36,489 bases of DNA from Candidatus Daviesbacteria bacterium (GTDB lineage: Bacteria; Patescibacteriota; Microgenomatia; Daviesbacterales; UBA10151): contig JACPEW010000007.1 in the NCBI GenBank assembly GCA_016183305.1, forward strand, positions 1-36,489. The letters run 5' to 3'. Each line of letters opens with the position of its first letter. Position 1 is the stretch's first letter. Below are positions 7,365-15,063 of the stretch, one piece after another. A model generated the notes under the pieces. The model did not search any database. It saw nothing but the letters and a program-made list of their open reading frames with translations, and had not been told where the DNA came from. A program made the translations under genes and the position numbers.

Positions 7365-8478
7365 AATCAAGGTAATTTTCTGAGTTGATGATTGAAACTT
7401 CAGACCCTGGGTATGTTTTCAAAAAATCCTGGGGTATCCTGTCTTTGCCGGGAGAGTATTTAAACTCATAGCCAAACAGTTTGCCTTCCCTCTCTTCAAC
7501 AAGATCAACCTCTTTTTGATCCCAAGTCCGCCAGAAATAATTATTCGAAAGTATTGACCGGTAAGCCTGTTTCTTAAGACGCTCCACCACCAGAAAGTTT
7601 TCCCATAGTTTACCAACATCATCCCGTAAATTTATAGGATTGAAATTATTAATGACTGCGTTCCGTATGCCGTTGTCGTAAAAGTAATATTTGCTTTTGT
7701 TGCTTATTTCTTTTCTTAAGTTCCTGCTATAGCCCCTGATATTAATCAATATGAATGATTTTTCCAATAAATCCAGGTATCTGGCAACTGTTTTAGGGTC
7801 AATCGGCAGGTTTTGGGCCAGCTCAGACAATGATACTTCATTGCCAATCTGAAAGGCCAGTAACCGGAGCAGGTCTAACAGGATTTTTGACCCCTTTACT
7901 TCCTCCAGATCAAGAATATCTTTTAACAGGTAAGAAGTAACAAGCTGGGATAGGTTTTTGGCCTTATCTGCAAAAGATTCCATGGTTAAAACCTTTGGAT
8001 ATGATCCATAGATTAAATACTCTTCTTTTTTCCGGGAGAGCTCAAATTTATTCATCTGGTTTAAAAGCTCAAGCTGGGAAACAGGGTAGAGTAGCAGGGT
8101 AGTACTGCGGTCTGTCAAAGGCTCGCCCACCTTATTGGACAGTTCAAAAGAAGCTGAACCGGTTGCAATCACTTTAATCGTTGGCACTGTTTCAATCAAC
8201 AGCTTTAAAGCATCCCCGATATTGGGAATGTATTGGGCCTCATCAATGGCAATCAGTTCATACCTCTGGGCATACTGGCGGAAAGTCTCAGCCCTTTGGG
8301 AAGAAAATATTTCCTGGATTCCCAAATCACTGCCATTTTCTAATTTATACTTCAGGGAAGTTTTAGCCAGGAAGTTTTCCAAAAGGATGGTTTTGCCTAC
8401 TCTTCTCGGGCCATAAATAATCAAGACTTCTTTTGGATGGAGGTATTTACTAAGGTCGTTATAGATTCTAACAATCAT
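7354..8478 (-). CDS. ATP-binding protein, AAA_14/DUF4143 family
   Basis: 374 residues. Walker A is IIYGPRRVGKT (about 19-29), the Walker B-like motif is LIAIDEAQYI (about 74-83), and a sensor-like IATGSASFELSNK follows. A winged-helix-like part (about 205-255) and the DUF4143 domain end with WRTWDQKEVDLVEEREGK...GYEFKYS, which contains the nuclease-like D/E-x-K residues typical of the family. These ATPases are common in archaea and small-genome bacteria; their role is unknown. The ATG at 8478 lies 6 nt behind a strong promoter carrying an inverted repeat, so the mRNA is probably leaderless and regulated. Confidence 0.8.
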   Translation of the reverse strand: MIVRIYNDLSKYLHPKEVLIIYGPRRVGKTILLENFLAKTSLKYKLENGSDLGIQEIFSSQRAETFRQYAQRYELIAIDEAQYIPNIGDALKLLIETVPTIKVIATGSASFELSNKVGEPLTDRSTTLLLYPVSQLELLNQMNKFELSRKKEEYLIYGSYPKVLTMESFADKAKNLSQLVTSYLLKDILDLEEVKGSKILLDLLRLLAFQIGNEVSLSELAQNLPIDPKTVARYLDLLEKSFILINIRGYSRNLRKEISNKSKYYFYDNGIRNAVINNFNPINLRDDVGKLWENFLVVERLKKQAYRSILSNNYFWRTWDQKEVDLVEEREGKLFGYEFKYSPGKDRIPQDFLKTYPGSEVSIINSENYLDFIT

Positions 8479-8484
8479 TATTTG

Positions 8485-8556
8485 ATAGTAACATAACTCC
8501 TCATAATTGTCAAATTATAAGGAATCAAGCTCCTGATAATAGCCTTATTATGAGGA
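8485..8556 (-). promoter_or_regulatory. Promoter with operator-like inverted repeats for the DUF4143 ATPase
   Basis: Minus strand TTGACA (8508-8513), 17-bp spacer, TACTAT (8485-8490), 6 nt, ATG 8478. A perfect 10-bp inverted repeat, TCCTCATAAT (8498-8507) and ATTATGAGGA (8547-8556), places one arm in the promoter spacer and one upstream; nested ATAAGG/CCTTAT arms lie inside. Could be a repressor site with looping, or a terminator-like hairpin for the pilin operon that ends at 8559. Confidence 0.55.
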
Positions 8557-8558
8557 AT

Positions 8559-8942
8559 TTAGAATAACCTTAAAACAGTAATCCCGAGTAAAGAAGACAG
8601 TAAAAATTGTAAAATAAAGAAAGCAAATATTAGGATAACAAAGCCAATTATGGAATGGGTAATCATCTGTTGGGCCCCTGCAACTTCTTCTTTATTTCCT
8701 GCAGCTTTTAAATACTTAAAAGCACCAAGCAAAAAGTAGATAATTACCAGTACTGCAGCTATGGAAAAGAATGGAGTAACTAATTTAGAGGTCCCTTCTC
8801 CTAAAGATGGAATATCCCCAAAACCAAATTTGTCTTCAATCTTCACCTCAGCATAGGCAGGGAACAGGTTGTAGGTTACAGGGTACAGCAGGATTAATAA
8901 GTAAACTGTAAACTGTAAACTGTAAACTGTAAACTTTCTCAA
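8559..8942 (-). CDS. Secreted pilin-like protein (VirB2/TrbC type)
   Basis: 127 residues from a TTG at 8942 that overlaps the TGA of the upstream gene by 4 nt (TTGA), so translation is probably coupled. The signal peptide (1-31) ends NLFPAYA and is partly built of a heptamer repeat (8901-8935). Helix 1 (about 55-77), the loop KYLKAAGNKEEVAGAQQ and helix 2 (about 95-118) give the standard pilin layout. The signal peptide shares ILLYPVTYNLF with that of the SpoIID protein at 12364. It is the last gene of the three-gene pilin operon. Confidence 0.65.
   Translation of the reverse strand: MRKFTVYSLQFTVYLLILLYPVTYNLFPAYAEVKIEDKFGFGDIPSLGEGTSKLVTPFFSIAAVLVIIYFLLGAFKYLKAAGNKEEVAGAQQMITHSIIGFVILIFAFFILQFLLSSLLGITVLRLF
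8901..8935. repeat. Heptanucleotide tandem repeat, 5 x GTAAACT
   Basis: Five perfect copies of GTAAACT within codons 3-14 of the pilin signal peptide (read as repeated TTTACAG on the coding strand). Since 7 is not a multiple of 3, gain or loss of one unit would shift the frame. Confidence 0.9.
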
Positions 8943-9898
8943 AATGGCACCCCTCCTATATTTGGTTTAAAGATCTCGCTGGCAAATTTAGCAATAGAGT
9001 AAGAAAGAAGGATTATAATGAGTCCTATTATAGCCCAGGTAATCCTGGCTCTGGCTTTTCCCAGCTCTTCTTTTTTACCTCCTGCCATAATATACTGGAA
9101 AGCTCCCCAAACTAAAAAATAAAAAGCTAAAAATATTGCTACATAAAAAGCAATATTTATGAGCCTGGAAACAATATCACTTAATTTTTTAAATTGAGGT
9201 ATTTTACTGTTACTAAAGGCATAAAGGTCTTGAAGCCCAGGGATTGCAGATGTTGGAGCAACAGCAGCAGCTCCTCCTGGAGCAGCAGTTGGAGCAGCAG
9301 TTGGAGCTGCAGGAGCTGGACCAGATTTAGTAGTTACTGAATTAGAAGAAATATTTCTATATCCAGAGCAACCACCGCTATTACAAGCTACAATAATGAT
9401 GTTATATGAAGTTTTTGGGGTAAGCCCTTCAATGGTTGTACTTATATTTCTAGAAGTAGAAGTAGAAGTAGTATGCTCCACCCGTTTAACAGTAGTGTAA
9501 TTTTTTTCAGCAGTAGTTTTATAAGAAACTATGTAATAATCTGCTGTTGATACTTCTTCCCAAGCTATAGGGATGGTTGTTTCGGTTTGCCCATAGTTTT
9601 GTACAACAAGCCAAACAGGTGGCCAGGAAGGAGGTGGAGGATTTGGTTCCCTGGCGAGAATAGGTAAAGAGGAAAATAGCGCTATTATTCCAAATGTCAG
9701 CAAACTGAAAAGTGCTATAAACTTCCGCGGACTAAAATCCGCGGTTTCCCCCTTCAAGTTTACAAGAGCAGCAGAAAATCTGTTCTTTTGTGTACACCGA
9801 TCTGTCTGCGGAAGGCTGTCATCACAAACATTCATCCTTCCGCCAATGGTGGGGAGTTTTCTGCTAGTGATTATAAATTTTAGAAAAAGTTTATTCAT
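8939..9898 (-). CDS. Pilin-like protein with fibronectin-III-like domain
   Basis: 319 residues from ATG 9898, chosen over the TTG at 9910 because it sits 1 nt after the upstream stop. The first 9 residues are followed by about 45 residues encoded by a repeat-like hairpin, and then a clear signal-type helix (KFIALFSLLTFGIIALFSSL). An FN3-like beta domain follows (about 95-185: PIAWEEVSTADYYIVSYK ... GLTPKTSYNIIIVAC), then a Pro/Ala-rich linker. The two pilin helices (about 240-270 and 288-312) flank the loop QYIMAGGKKEELGKARAR. FN3-like domains usually bind other proteins or glycans, so this may be a tip or adhesive subunit. Coupled to both neighbours. Confidence 0.65.
   Translation of the reverse strand: MNKLFLKFIITSRKLPTIGGRMNVCDDSLPQTDRCTQKNRFSAALVNLKGETADFSPRKFIALFSLLTFGIIALFSSLPILAREPNPPPPSWPPVWLVVQNYGQTETTIPIAWEEVSTADYYIVSYKTTAEKNYTTVKRVEHTTSTSTSRNISTTIEGLTPKTSYNIIIVACNSGGCSGYRNISSNSVTTKSGPAPAAPTAAPTAAPGGAAAVAPTSAIPGLQDLYAFSNSKIPQFKKLSDIVSRLINIAFYVAIFLAFYFLVWGAFQYIMAGGKKEELGKARARITWAIIGLIIILLSYSIAKFASEIFKPNIGGVPF
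9764..9868. repeat. MITE-like hairpin inside the FN3-pilin gene
   Basis: Nested inverted arms: AGCAGAAAA (about 9767) with TTTTCTGCT (about 9858), and GCGGAAGG (about 9809) with CCTTCCGC (about 9834). The translated stretch has no pilin character and separates the start codon from the signal helix. AAATTTATAATCAC and AAGTTTATAGCAC at its two sides look like a degenerate duplication of the flank. A second small palindrome (CCGCGGACTAAAATCCGCGG, 9725-9744) lies next to it. Confidence 0.5.
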
Positions 9899-9899
9899 T

Positions 9900-11120
9900 T
9901 TAAGGTCCAAATCCTGGGATTGCTAAAATACCAAACCCAATAATCTGTAAAAATAGGATAGAAAATATTATAAACAATAATCCAATTACAGCGCTGGTTA
10001 ACCTTTCCCTGCCTGCATTTAGGGTTTCCGGGTTACCCTGGGAGGTTAACATCTGAAATGCTCCCAAAAGCATCATCAAAAATGCCAACCCCCCTCCTAT
10101 TCCTATTATAAACTTCATAAGGTCTTTAACAAATTCAGCAGGGTTGGTATGGATACAGCCAATAGCAGTAGCAATTGCTGGGTTATTAGGATCAAAGTTG
10201 AGATCTTTGGGATTATTGCACCCTGAAACTAGTTTGCCTCCTCCGCTACTACACTTTGGATCATCTTTTGCACAGGCAGTGCTTGAGCCGGTTGTGCCAG
10301 GAGTACCGGGTTGGGTAATACTTCCTGGGCTGCCACTTGAGGCTACATTCATATTATACTTACAATTCGTGACGAATTCCGATATGTTAGGCGTGATGGC
10401 TCCTACGGGGGATTGTGTTTTATATAATGTAATAGTGTAATTTCCTGGATTAAGCTTTCCAGTCGGCCCCAATGGCGTAGATTTAAAATTACCTGTTGGA
10501 TCAACTGTTATAACAACATCAAGCTTGCTTGGACCTTCAATTTTTAATTTATAACCTTGATTTATGAGAATGGTTGATTGAGGTGGTGGTTGAATATAAC
10601 CTGTAACCTCAATTTTATCTGTTTCATTAGGTGTCAATGTGCTGAAATTAATTACACAAGCTGTTATTCCTCCAGACTCATCTTTTTTTATTGTATACTT
10701 GCCTTTGCAATAATTACCCGGTGAACCTTTTCTTTCCAAATAAAATGTATGGTCTCCAGGTTCAAAAAGACTGCCACCATCATAATATATGCCCGGAAAC
10801 ACAGGACCATCTGTTAATGTCTCATCCACTAATGTCCCATCCACTGGTCTGGAAGTTAGATTATCTCTTTCTATGCTTCCTATACCTCCTACCTTACCAC
10901 TAGGAAAGACTAATTTATAAGTACTTTTTGTATCTTTCGGAATAATTTTAAACTGCACCCAACCAGGGCTAGAGCTTGAGATGGGAGCGACATTTTGAAC
11001 CAAGGCTGGAGGAACTTGTTCGATAGGTAGGCAGTTGCCTGCATCTGCAGATACACGTTGCAGAAAAAGTTCTGGCTGGATTAATAAAACAATGAGTAAA
11101 AAAAAGGCCTTTTTGGACAT
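9900..11120 (-). CDS. Large secreted pilin-like protein
   Basis: 406 residues. Signal peptide 1-25 (ending QRVSA), a long beta-rich extracellular part (about 28-270) with paired cysteines that may hold one or two Ig-like domains (ITACVINFSTLTPNETDKIEV..., LNPGNYTITLYK), a Gly/Ser/Thr linker with CAKDDPKCSSGGG, then the pilin module: helix 1 (about 333-357), loop QMLTSQGNPETLNAGRER and helix 2 (about 375-397). First gene of the operon 11120-8559. Upstream on the minus strand is an extended -10 (TGCTAAGCT) whose last base lies 7 nt from the ATG. Probably a surface-exposed subunit; function is not known. Confidence 0.65.
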   Translation of the reverse strand: MSKKAFFLLIVLLIQPELFLQRVSADAGNCLPIEQVPPALVQNVAPISSSSPGWVQFKIIPKDTKSTYKLVFPSGKVGGIGSIERDNLTSRPVDGTLVDETLTDGPVFPGIYYDGGSLFEPGDHTFYLERKGSPGNYCKGKYTIKKDESGGITACVINFSTLTPNETDKIEVTGYIQPPPQSTILINQGYKLKIEGPSKLDVVITVDPTGNFKSTPLGPTGKLNPGNYTITLYKTQSPVGAITPNISEFVTNCKYNMNVASSGSPGSITQPGTPGTTGSSTACAKDDPKCSSGGGKLVSGCNNPKDLNFDPNNPAIATAIGCIHTNPAEFVKDLMKFIIGIGGGLAFLMMLLGAFQMLTSQGNPETLNAGRERLTSAVIGLLFIIFSILFLQIIGFGILAIPGFGP

Positions 11121-11250
11121 TAATCCTAGCTTAGCATAATTAAATAGAAAATGGTAGAATTTTAGGGCAAATGTTTGCCTGCAAGAAATCCCTTTAATCT
11201 TTAATTTTGCTTTGCAAAATTCGTTGATCTAAAGATCTCAAAATTGCTAA

Positions 11251-11301
11251 TTGCTTCTTTCGTCTCATTATGATACGATTCGTCTATATGAATGAGACGA
11301 A
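11251..11301 (+). promoter_or_regulatory. Promoter and 11-bp inverted-repeat operator of the Fic gene
   Basis: TTGCTT (11251-11256), 17-bp spacer, TACGAT (11274-11279), 8 nt, ATG 11288. A perfect inverted repeat, TTCGTCTCATT (11259-11269) and AATGAGACGAA (11291-11301), flanks the -10 box and the start codon. Binding there would block transcription; the winged-helix N-terminus of the Fic protein is a candidate binder. Confidence 0.6.
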
Positions 11302-12340
11302 TCTTACTCCTAGACAAGATCTAATATTATCTTTAATCAATAAGTCAGATGGGCTTGGCCGGGTGGAACTTGAAAAAAAGTTAGCAAACCGCTATCCGTC
11401 CTCAAAACCAACCATTGTCAGGGATTTGGTTTACCTTCTTCAGAAAAATCTTATTAAAATTTCCGGAAAAGGTAAAAACACCAGATATCTCCCTTTGATT
11501 GAAAACCCGCTACTTCGTTATATTGACGGGAAACAATATTTTAGTCTTGAGGTTGACCAGCGTCCAGGTGCTACCACTTTTGACTTCAGCATATTTAACT
11601 ATCTGCATGATCTTTTTTCAGTAGATGAAAAAAAGCAAATTGCCAATATCCGCAAAAGTTTTATTCAACAGACAAAAAAACTGCCAGAAGATATTTATAG
11701 AAGAGAATTGGAGCGCTTTATTATTGAGTTATCTTGGAAATCATCTAGAATTGAAGGTAATACTTATTCACTGCTTGATACTGAAACTTTGATTAAACAA
11801 AGCATTGAAGCACAGGGGCACCCAAAACAGGAAGCTATTATGATTTTAAACCACAAAACAGCTTTTGAAACAATCTTGGCTCATAAACAAGAATTTAAGA
11901 AGATAACGCTATCTATAATTACTCAGCTTCATAATTTAATGGTAAAAGATCTCAGTATAACAACTGGCATAAGGAATGAAGCAGTTGGCATTACTGGAAC
12001 TACTTATCAACCTTTAAACAACCAGTTTCAAATTAAAGAAGCCTTAGAGAAAACAATTTATGCCATAAATTTGGCAAGTGAGCCTTTAGAAAAGGCTTTG
12101 ATAGCAGCTGTTTTTATTCCTTATATCCAGCCTTTTGCTGATGGCAATAAAAGGACTAGCCGAATGCTAGTTAATGCTATCTTGATGACTTATGATTATT
12201 ATCCGCTTTCTTACCGAAGTGTTGAGGAAACAGCCTTTAAGGAAGCATTAATCCTTTTTTATGAGACTCACAGCCTTGTCCAGTTTAAAAAAATCCTCAT
12301 AAACCAATATCAGTTTGCCCAGGATACTTATTTCAGATAA
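11288..12340 (+). CDS. Fic-domain protein with winged-helix N-terminus and degenerate active site
   Basis: 350 residues from ATG 11288; an ATG at 11270 is also in frame but lies inside the promoter. Residues 1-65 form a winged helix (DLILSLINKSDGLGRVELEK). The inhibitory-type motif SSRIEGN is at about 151-157. The Fic motif is QPFADGNKRTSR (about 280-291), where the family consensus is HxFx(D/E)GNGRxxR. The catalytic histidine is Gln and the second glycine is Lys, so AMP transfer by the usual mechanism is doubtful; the protein may act as a regulator. The upstream inverted repeat suggests self-repression. Confidence 0.8.
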   Translation: MNETNLTPRQDLILSLINKSDGLGRVELEKKLANRYPSSKPTIVRDLVYLLQKNLIKISGKGKNTRYLPLIENPLLRYIDGKQYFSLEVDQRPGATTFDFSIFNYLHDLFSVDEKKQIANIRKSFIQQTKKLPEDIYRRELERFIIELSWKSSRIEGNTYSLLDTETLIKQSIEAQGHPKQEAIMILNHKTAFETILAHKQEFKKITLSIITQLHNLMVKDLSITTGIRNEAVGITGTTYQPLNNQFQIKEALEKTIYAINLASEPLEKALIAAVFIPYIQPFADGNKRTSRMLVNAILMTYDYYPLSYRSVEETAFKEALILFYETHSLVQFKKILINQYQFAQDTYFR

Positions 12341-12363
12341 TGGTATGTTAAAATTTTAAGGTT

Positions 12364-14091
12364 ATGTTTGCCCACAAGAAAGTTTACAGGTTACAGATTT
12401 TAGTGGTTAGGTTAATCACATTTATAGTCTTGTTTTCTGTCTTACTGTACCCTGTAACCTACAACCTGTTTACTGCCTCTGCTGATGAAATAGATGACCT
12501 GCAAAAACAAATTGATGAACTAAATAAAGCTAGGAGTTTGTCTGTTTCTGCCACAAAGCCTTTAGAAGGACAGCTTGAATCTTTAAAAAGACAACTATCC
12601 CAAATCCAAAATAACCTAGATGCCTTAGCAGCAGGGATTAAAGCCAAACAAAAGGATTTAGATATTAGGGAAGATAAATTAGCTCTGCAGCAAGCTCTGC
12701 TGGAAACCAGAATTAAAGCTTACTATATCCGCTCCTATTTAACAGATCCTTTATTGGTTATTTTTTCTTCTATGCAGTCAGGTGATTTGTTTAGGGAATT
12801 ATCTTACCGTCAAACTGTAACCAGGGAAGATAAATCAATAATTTCTTCTATTACCTCAGAAGTAGTTGATTTGTTAACCCAACAAGAAAAGCTGGAAAAA
12901 GATAAACAAAAGCTTGCCAGTCTTCAGGCAGAAGTGGATAAAAATGCTGGTTTTTTAGCAGGGGAAATTAAAAAAGCTAAAGATTATCAATCAGACTTAA
13001 CTGGAAAAATTGCTGAACTATCTGCCAAACAGCAGGCAATATTGGCAGCCAGGTCTGGTCAATTTACTGCCAGTATTGGAGATTCAGAGCTGGCTGATGA
13101 TTATAATGCTTCTATTAAAGGCTTTAGGGAAGCAGCGCCGAGTGGTTCTTTTGCTGTTTTTTCTTTTGGAGCCCATACTCATAGAAAAGGGATGAGCCAA
13201 TATGGGGCAAGAGGCAGGGCTTCCTCGGGTCAAGACTACAAAGCAATTTTAAGAGCTTACTTTGGGAAAGAACCAGTAGGCAAAGATACAGGAGGGGATA
13301 TTAATGTTTCTGGTTTTGGCTCAATGAATTTTGAGGAAAAGTATTTGTATGGTATTGCTGAAATGCCCTCAAGCTGGCACCCGGAAGCATTAAAAGCGCA
13401 AGCTATAGCTGCCAGAACCTATGCTTACAGGTATAAACAAAATGGTCAGTCAATCTGCACCACCGAGGCTTGTCAGGTATTTTCCAAATCCAAATCAGAT
13501 AATCCTCCTGATGCTTGGAAAGATGCTGTAAATAGTACCCGCGGGCAAGTGATTGAGGATGTGGTAACTTTTTATGCTTCTACTCATGGAGGCTTTGCTT
13601 CACCAATTGGTTGGGATACTACAGATGGTTCTGGTGGAGGGAATTTTGCAGATAAATCTTATGATAAGCTTGGAGGTTCGCCCTGGTTGTATAAGGCCTG
13701 GTATACACAAGGCTATAATATTAACAGTGATAAATGTGGCAAGTCTAACCCCTGGTTATCTGGTACAGAACTGGCTGATATAGTTAACGCTGCTTTAGTG
13801 CTGATTAAGGGTAGCAGCGAAGAAGCCTCTAGGGTTACTCCAATCTCTTCCTGCTGGGGAGGAAGTCCTTATAGTATGGATGAGCTTAGGTCTGTTGCCA
13901 GCAAATATGGAGGTATTTCAAATGCTTCATCCGTCAGTGTAATCCAGGGTAATGGTAATACAAATCAGGTAACTATTGATGGAGTGAGTTTGTCTGGGGC
14001 AGACTTTAAAAAAGCCTTTAACTTAAGAGCTCCTGGCAGGATGTCTATCCCTCAGAGCGGTTTCGCTTTCTTTAATATCGAGAAAAAGTGA
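12364..14091 (+). CDS. Secreted SpoIID/LytB-domain protein with N-terminal coiled coil
   Basis: 575 residues. Signal peptide 1-38 (ending TASADE; contains LLYPVTYNLF, shared with the pilin at 8559), a long coiled coil (about 40-235) of the kind found in EnvC/CwlO-type peptidoglycan hydrolase regulators, then a SpoIID domain (about 255-480) with HRKGMSQYGARGRA, YLYGIAEMPSSWHPEALKAQ, AIAARTYAYRY and YASTHGGFASP. SpoIID proteins are lytic transglycosylases or amidase activators that act on denuded glycan strands. In this lineage the fusion is common and is probably part of cell-wall growth or division. It starts 23 bp after the Fic gene. Confidence 0.85.
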   Translation: MFAHKKVYRLQILVVRLITFIVLFSVLLYPVTYNLFTASADEIDDLQKQIDELNKARSLSVSATKPLEGQLESLKRQLSQIQNNLDALAAGIKAKQKDLDIREDKLALQQALLETRIKAYYIRSYLTDPLLVIFSSMQSGDLFRELSYRQTVTREDKSIISSITSEVVDLLTQQEKLEKDKQKLASLQAEVDKNAGFLAGEIKKAKDYQSDLTGKIAELSAKQQAILAARSGQFTASIGDSELADDYNASIKGFREAAPSGSFAVFSFGAHTHRKGMSQYGARGRASSGQDYKAILRAYFGKEPVGKDTGGDINVSGFGSMNFEEKYLYGIAEMPSSWHPEALKAQAIAARTYAYRYKQNGQSICTTEACQVFSKSKSDNPPDAWKDAVNSTRGQVIEDVVTFYASTHGGFASPIGWDTTDGSGGGNFADKSYDKLGGSPWLYKAWYTQGYNINSDKCGKSNPWLSGTELADIVNAALVLIKGSSEEASRVTPISSCWGGSPYSMDELRSVASKYGGISNASSVSVIQGNGNTNQVTIDGVSLSGADFKKAFNLRAPGRMSIPQSGFAFFNIEKK

Positions 14092-14098
14092 CACTTCG

Positions 14099-14154
14099 TG
14101 TCATCCTGAACTTGATCTAGGATCTGTATAAATTCCAACTTTCGTTGGAATGAC
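14099..14154. repeat. Intergenic palindromic repeat
   Basis: Runs from GTGTCATCCTGAACTTG to CGTTGGAATGACAAG with an internal TTCCAACTTTCGTTGGAA hairpin. It may also act as a transcript end for the SpoIID gene. Confidence 0.65.
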
Positions 14155-14175
14155 AAGAATGCTATACTTGTTTTA

Positions 14176-14748
14176 ATGTTTCCAGCGTTTGTAGAAAACC
14201 CAACAGACTGCCGTTTTGAAGGCCAGGACATAGATGAAAAAATCCTTTTGCTTTTAAGGGCTCATCCAATTACTAATTTAACCTGGATTATTCCTGCAAT
14301 ACTATTGTTTTTTGTACCATTTTTTGTGCCTGGGTTATTGCCTTTGTTAAGTATTGATTTTTCTTCCTTGCCTCAAGCTTTTGGACTGGTTTTTTTAATA
14401 ATTAATTATCTGCTGGTTTTAATAATTGTTTTTGAAGGGTTCCTGCAATGGTATTTTAATGTTTATATTGTGACTAATAAAAATATTGTGGATGTTGATT
14501 TTCATTCACTGCTTTTCAAAAATATTGATGTGGCTCCTTTAAGAAATATTGAAGATGCCTCATCTTCAATGGGCGGAATTTTAAATGCCATTTTCCATTA
14601 TGGTCATGTTTTTATCCAAACAGCAGGCAATGCCAGGAATATTGATTTTCATTCTGTGCCAAAACCACACCATGTTGCTGATTTTATTTTAGATGAGGCT
14701 CACAAGCTTTATGGAAAGGGGAGGGATGCCTACCACCACCCAGCTTAA
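14176..14748 (+). CDS. Membrane protein with bacterial PH-like domain
   Basis: 190 residues. Two membrane helices (about 38-62 and 72-98) are followed by a bPH2-type domain (about 100-170: YFNVYIVTNKNIVDVDFHSLLFKNIDVAPLRNIEDA...), which has the 'Y.vTn.Rii......f......pl..I.dv' pattern of that family. Function is unknown; such proteins sit at the inner face of the membrane. The next gene overlaps its 3' end by 23 bp, so the two form an operon. A TATACT box 7 nt before the ATG suggests a leaderless mRNA. Confidence 0.75.
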   Translation: MFPAFVENPTDCRFEGQDIDEKILLLLRAHPITNLTWIIPAILLFFVPFFVPGLLPLLSIDFSSLPQAFGLVFLIINYLLVLIIVFEGFLQWYFNVYIVTNKNIVDVDFHSLLFKNIDVAPLRNIEDASSSMGGILNAIFHYGHVFIQTAGNARNIDFHSVPKPHHVADFILDEAHKLYGKGRDAYHHPA

Positions 14749-14962
14749 TCTATTTGATTCAGATGCAGCCTTGATGGTTTCAAAGGGAGTAATTTTGCTA
14801 ATTTTAATTTTTTACGCGGTATTTGCTTTAATTGTAGTAAGGCAGGTAGATTTAATGAGTAAAACTTTAATTACTAAAATTTCACCATATGTTAAAGCAG
14901 CAGCCATAGTTCATGCAGGATTTGCTATTGGACTAATAATTTTAGCCTGGGGAATATTATAA
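14726..14962 (+). CDS. Small two-helix membrane protein
   Basis: 78 residues from ATG 14726, chosen because a GGGGAGG Shine-Dalgarno stands just before it. Helix 1 is about 18-38 (VILLILIFYAVFALIVVRQV), helix 2 about 55-76, with a short charged loop between. It resembles small uncharacterised proteins I associate with this bacterial group (DUF5657-like), but that match is from memory. Overlaps the PH-domain gene by 23 bp. Confidence 0.6.
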   Translation: MPTTTQLNLFDSDAALMVSKGVILLILIFYAVFALIVVRQVDLMSKTLITKISPYVKAAAIVHAGFAIGLIILAWGIL

Positions 14963-15063
14963 GGACCTGCTACGCGCGCAGTATGAAATATTTTACTGCC
15001 TGCTTGCAGAACCTTGCCTTTTTAAATCAAAGGCTATTATATTTTTAAGGAGGATTTAAAAAC
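14963..15063 (+). other. Intergenic region with small hairpin and strong ribosome-binding site
   Basis: Contains GCAGTA/TACTGC arms near 14979-15000 and AAGGAGG at 15047-15053, 11 nt before the GTG start at 15064. This is one of the few strong Shine-Dalgarno sites in the window. Confidence 0.6.
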
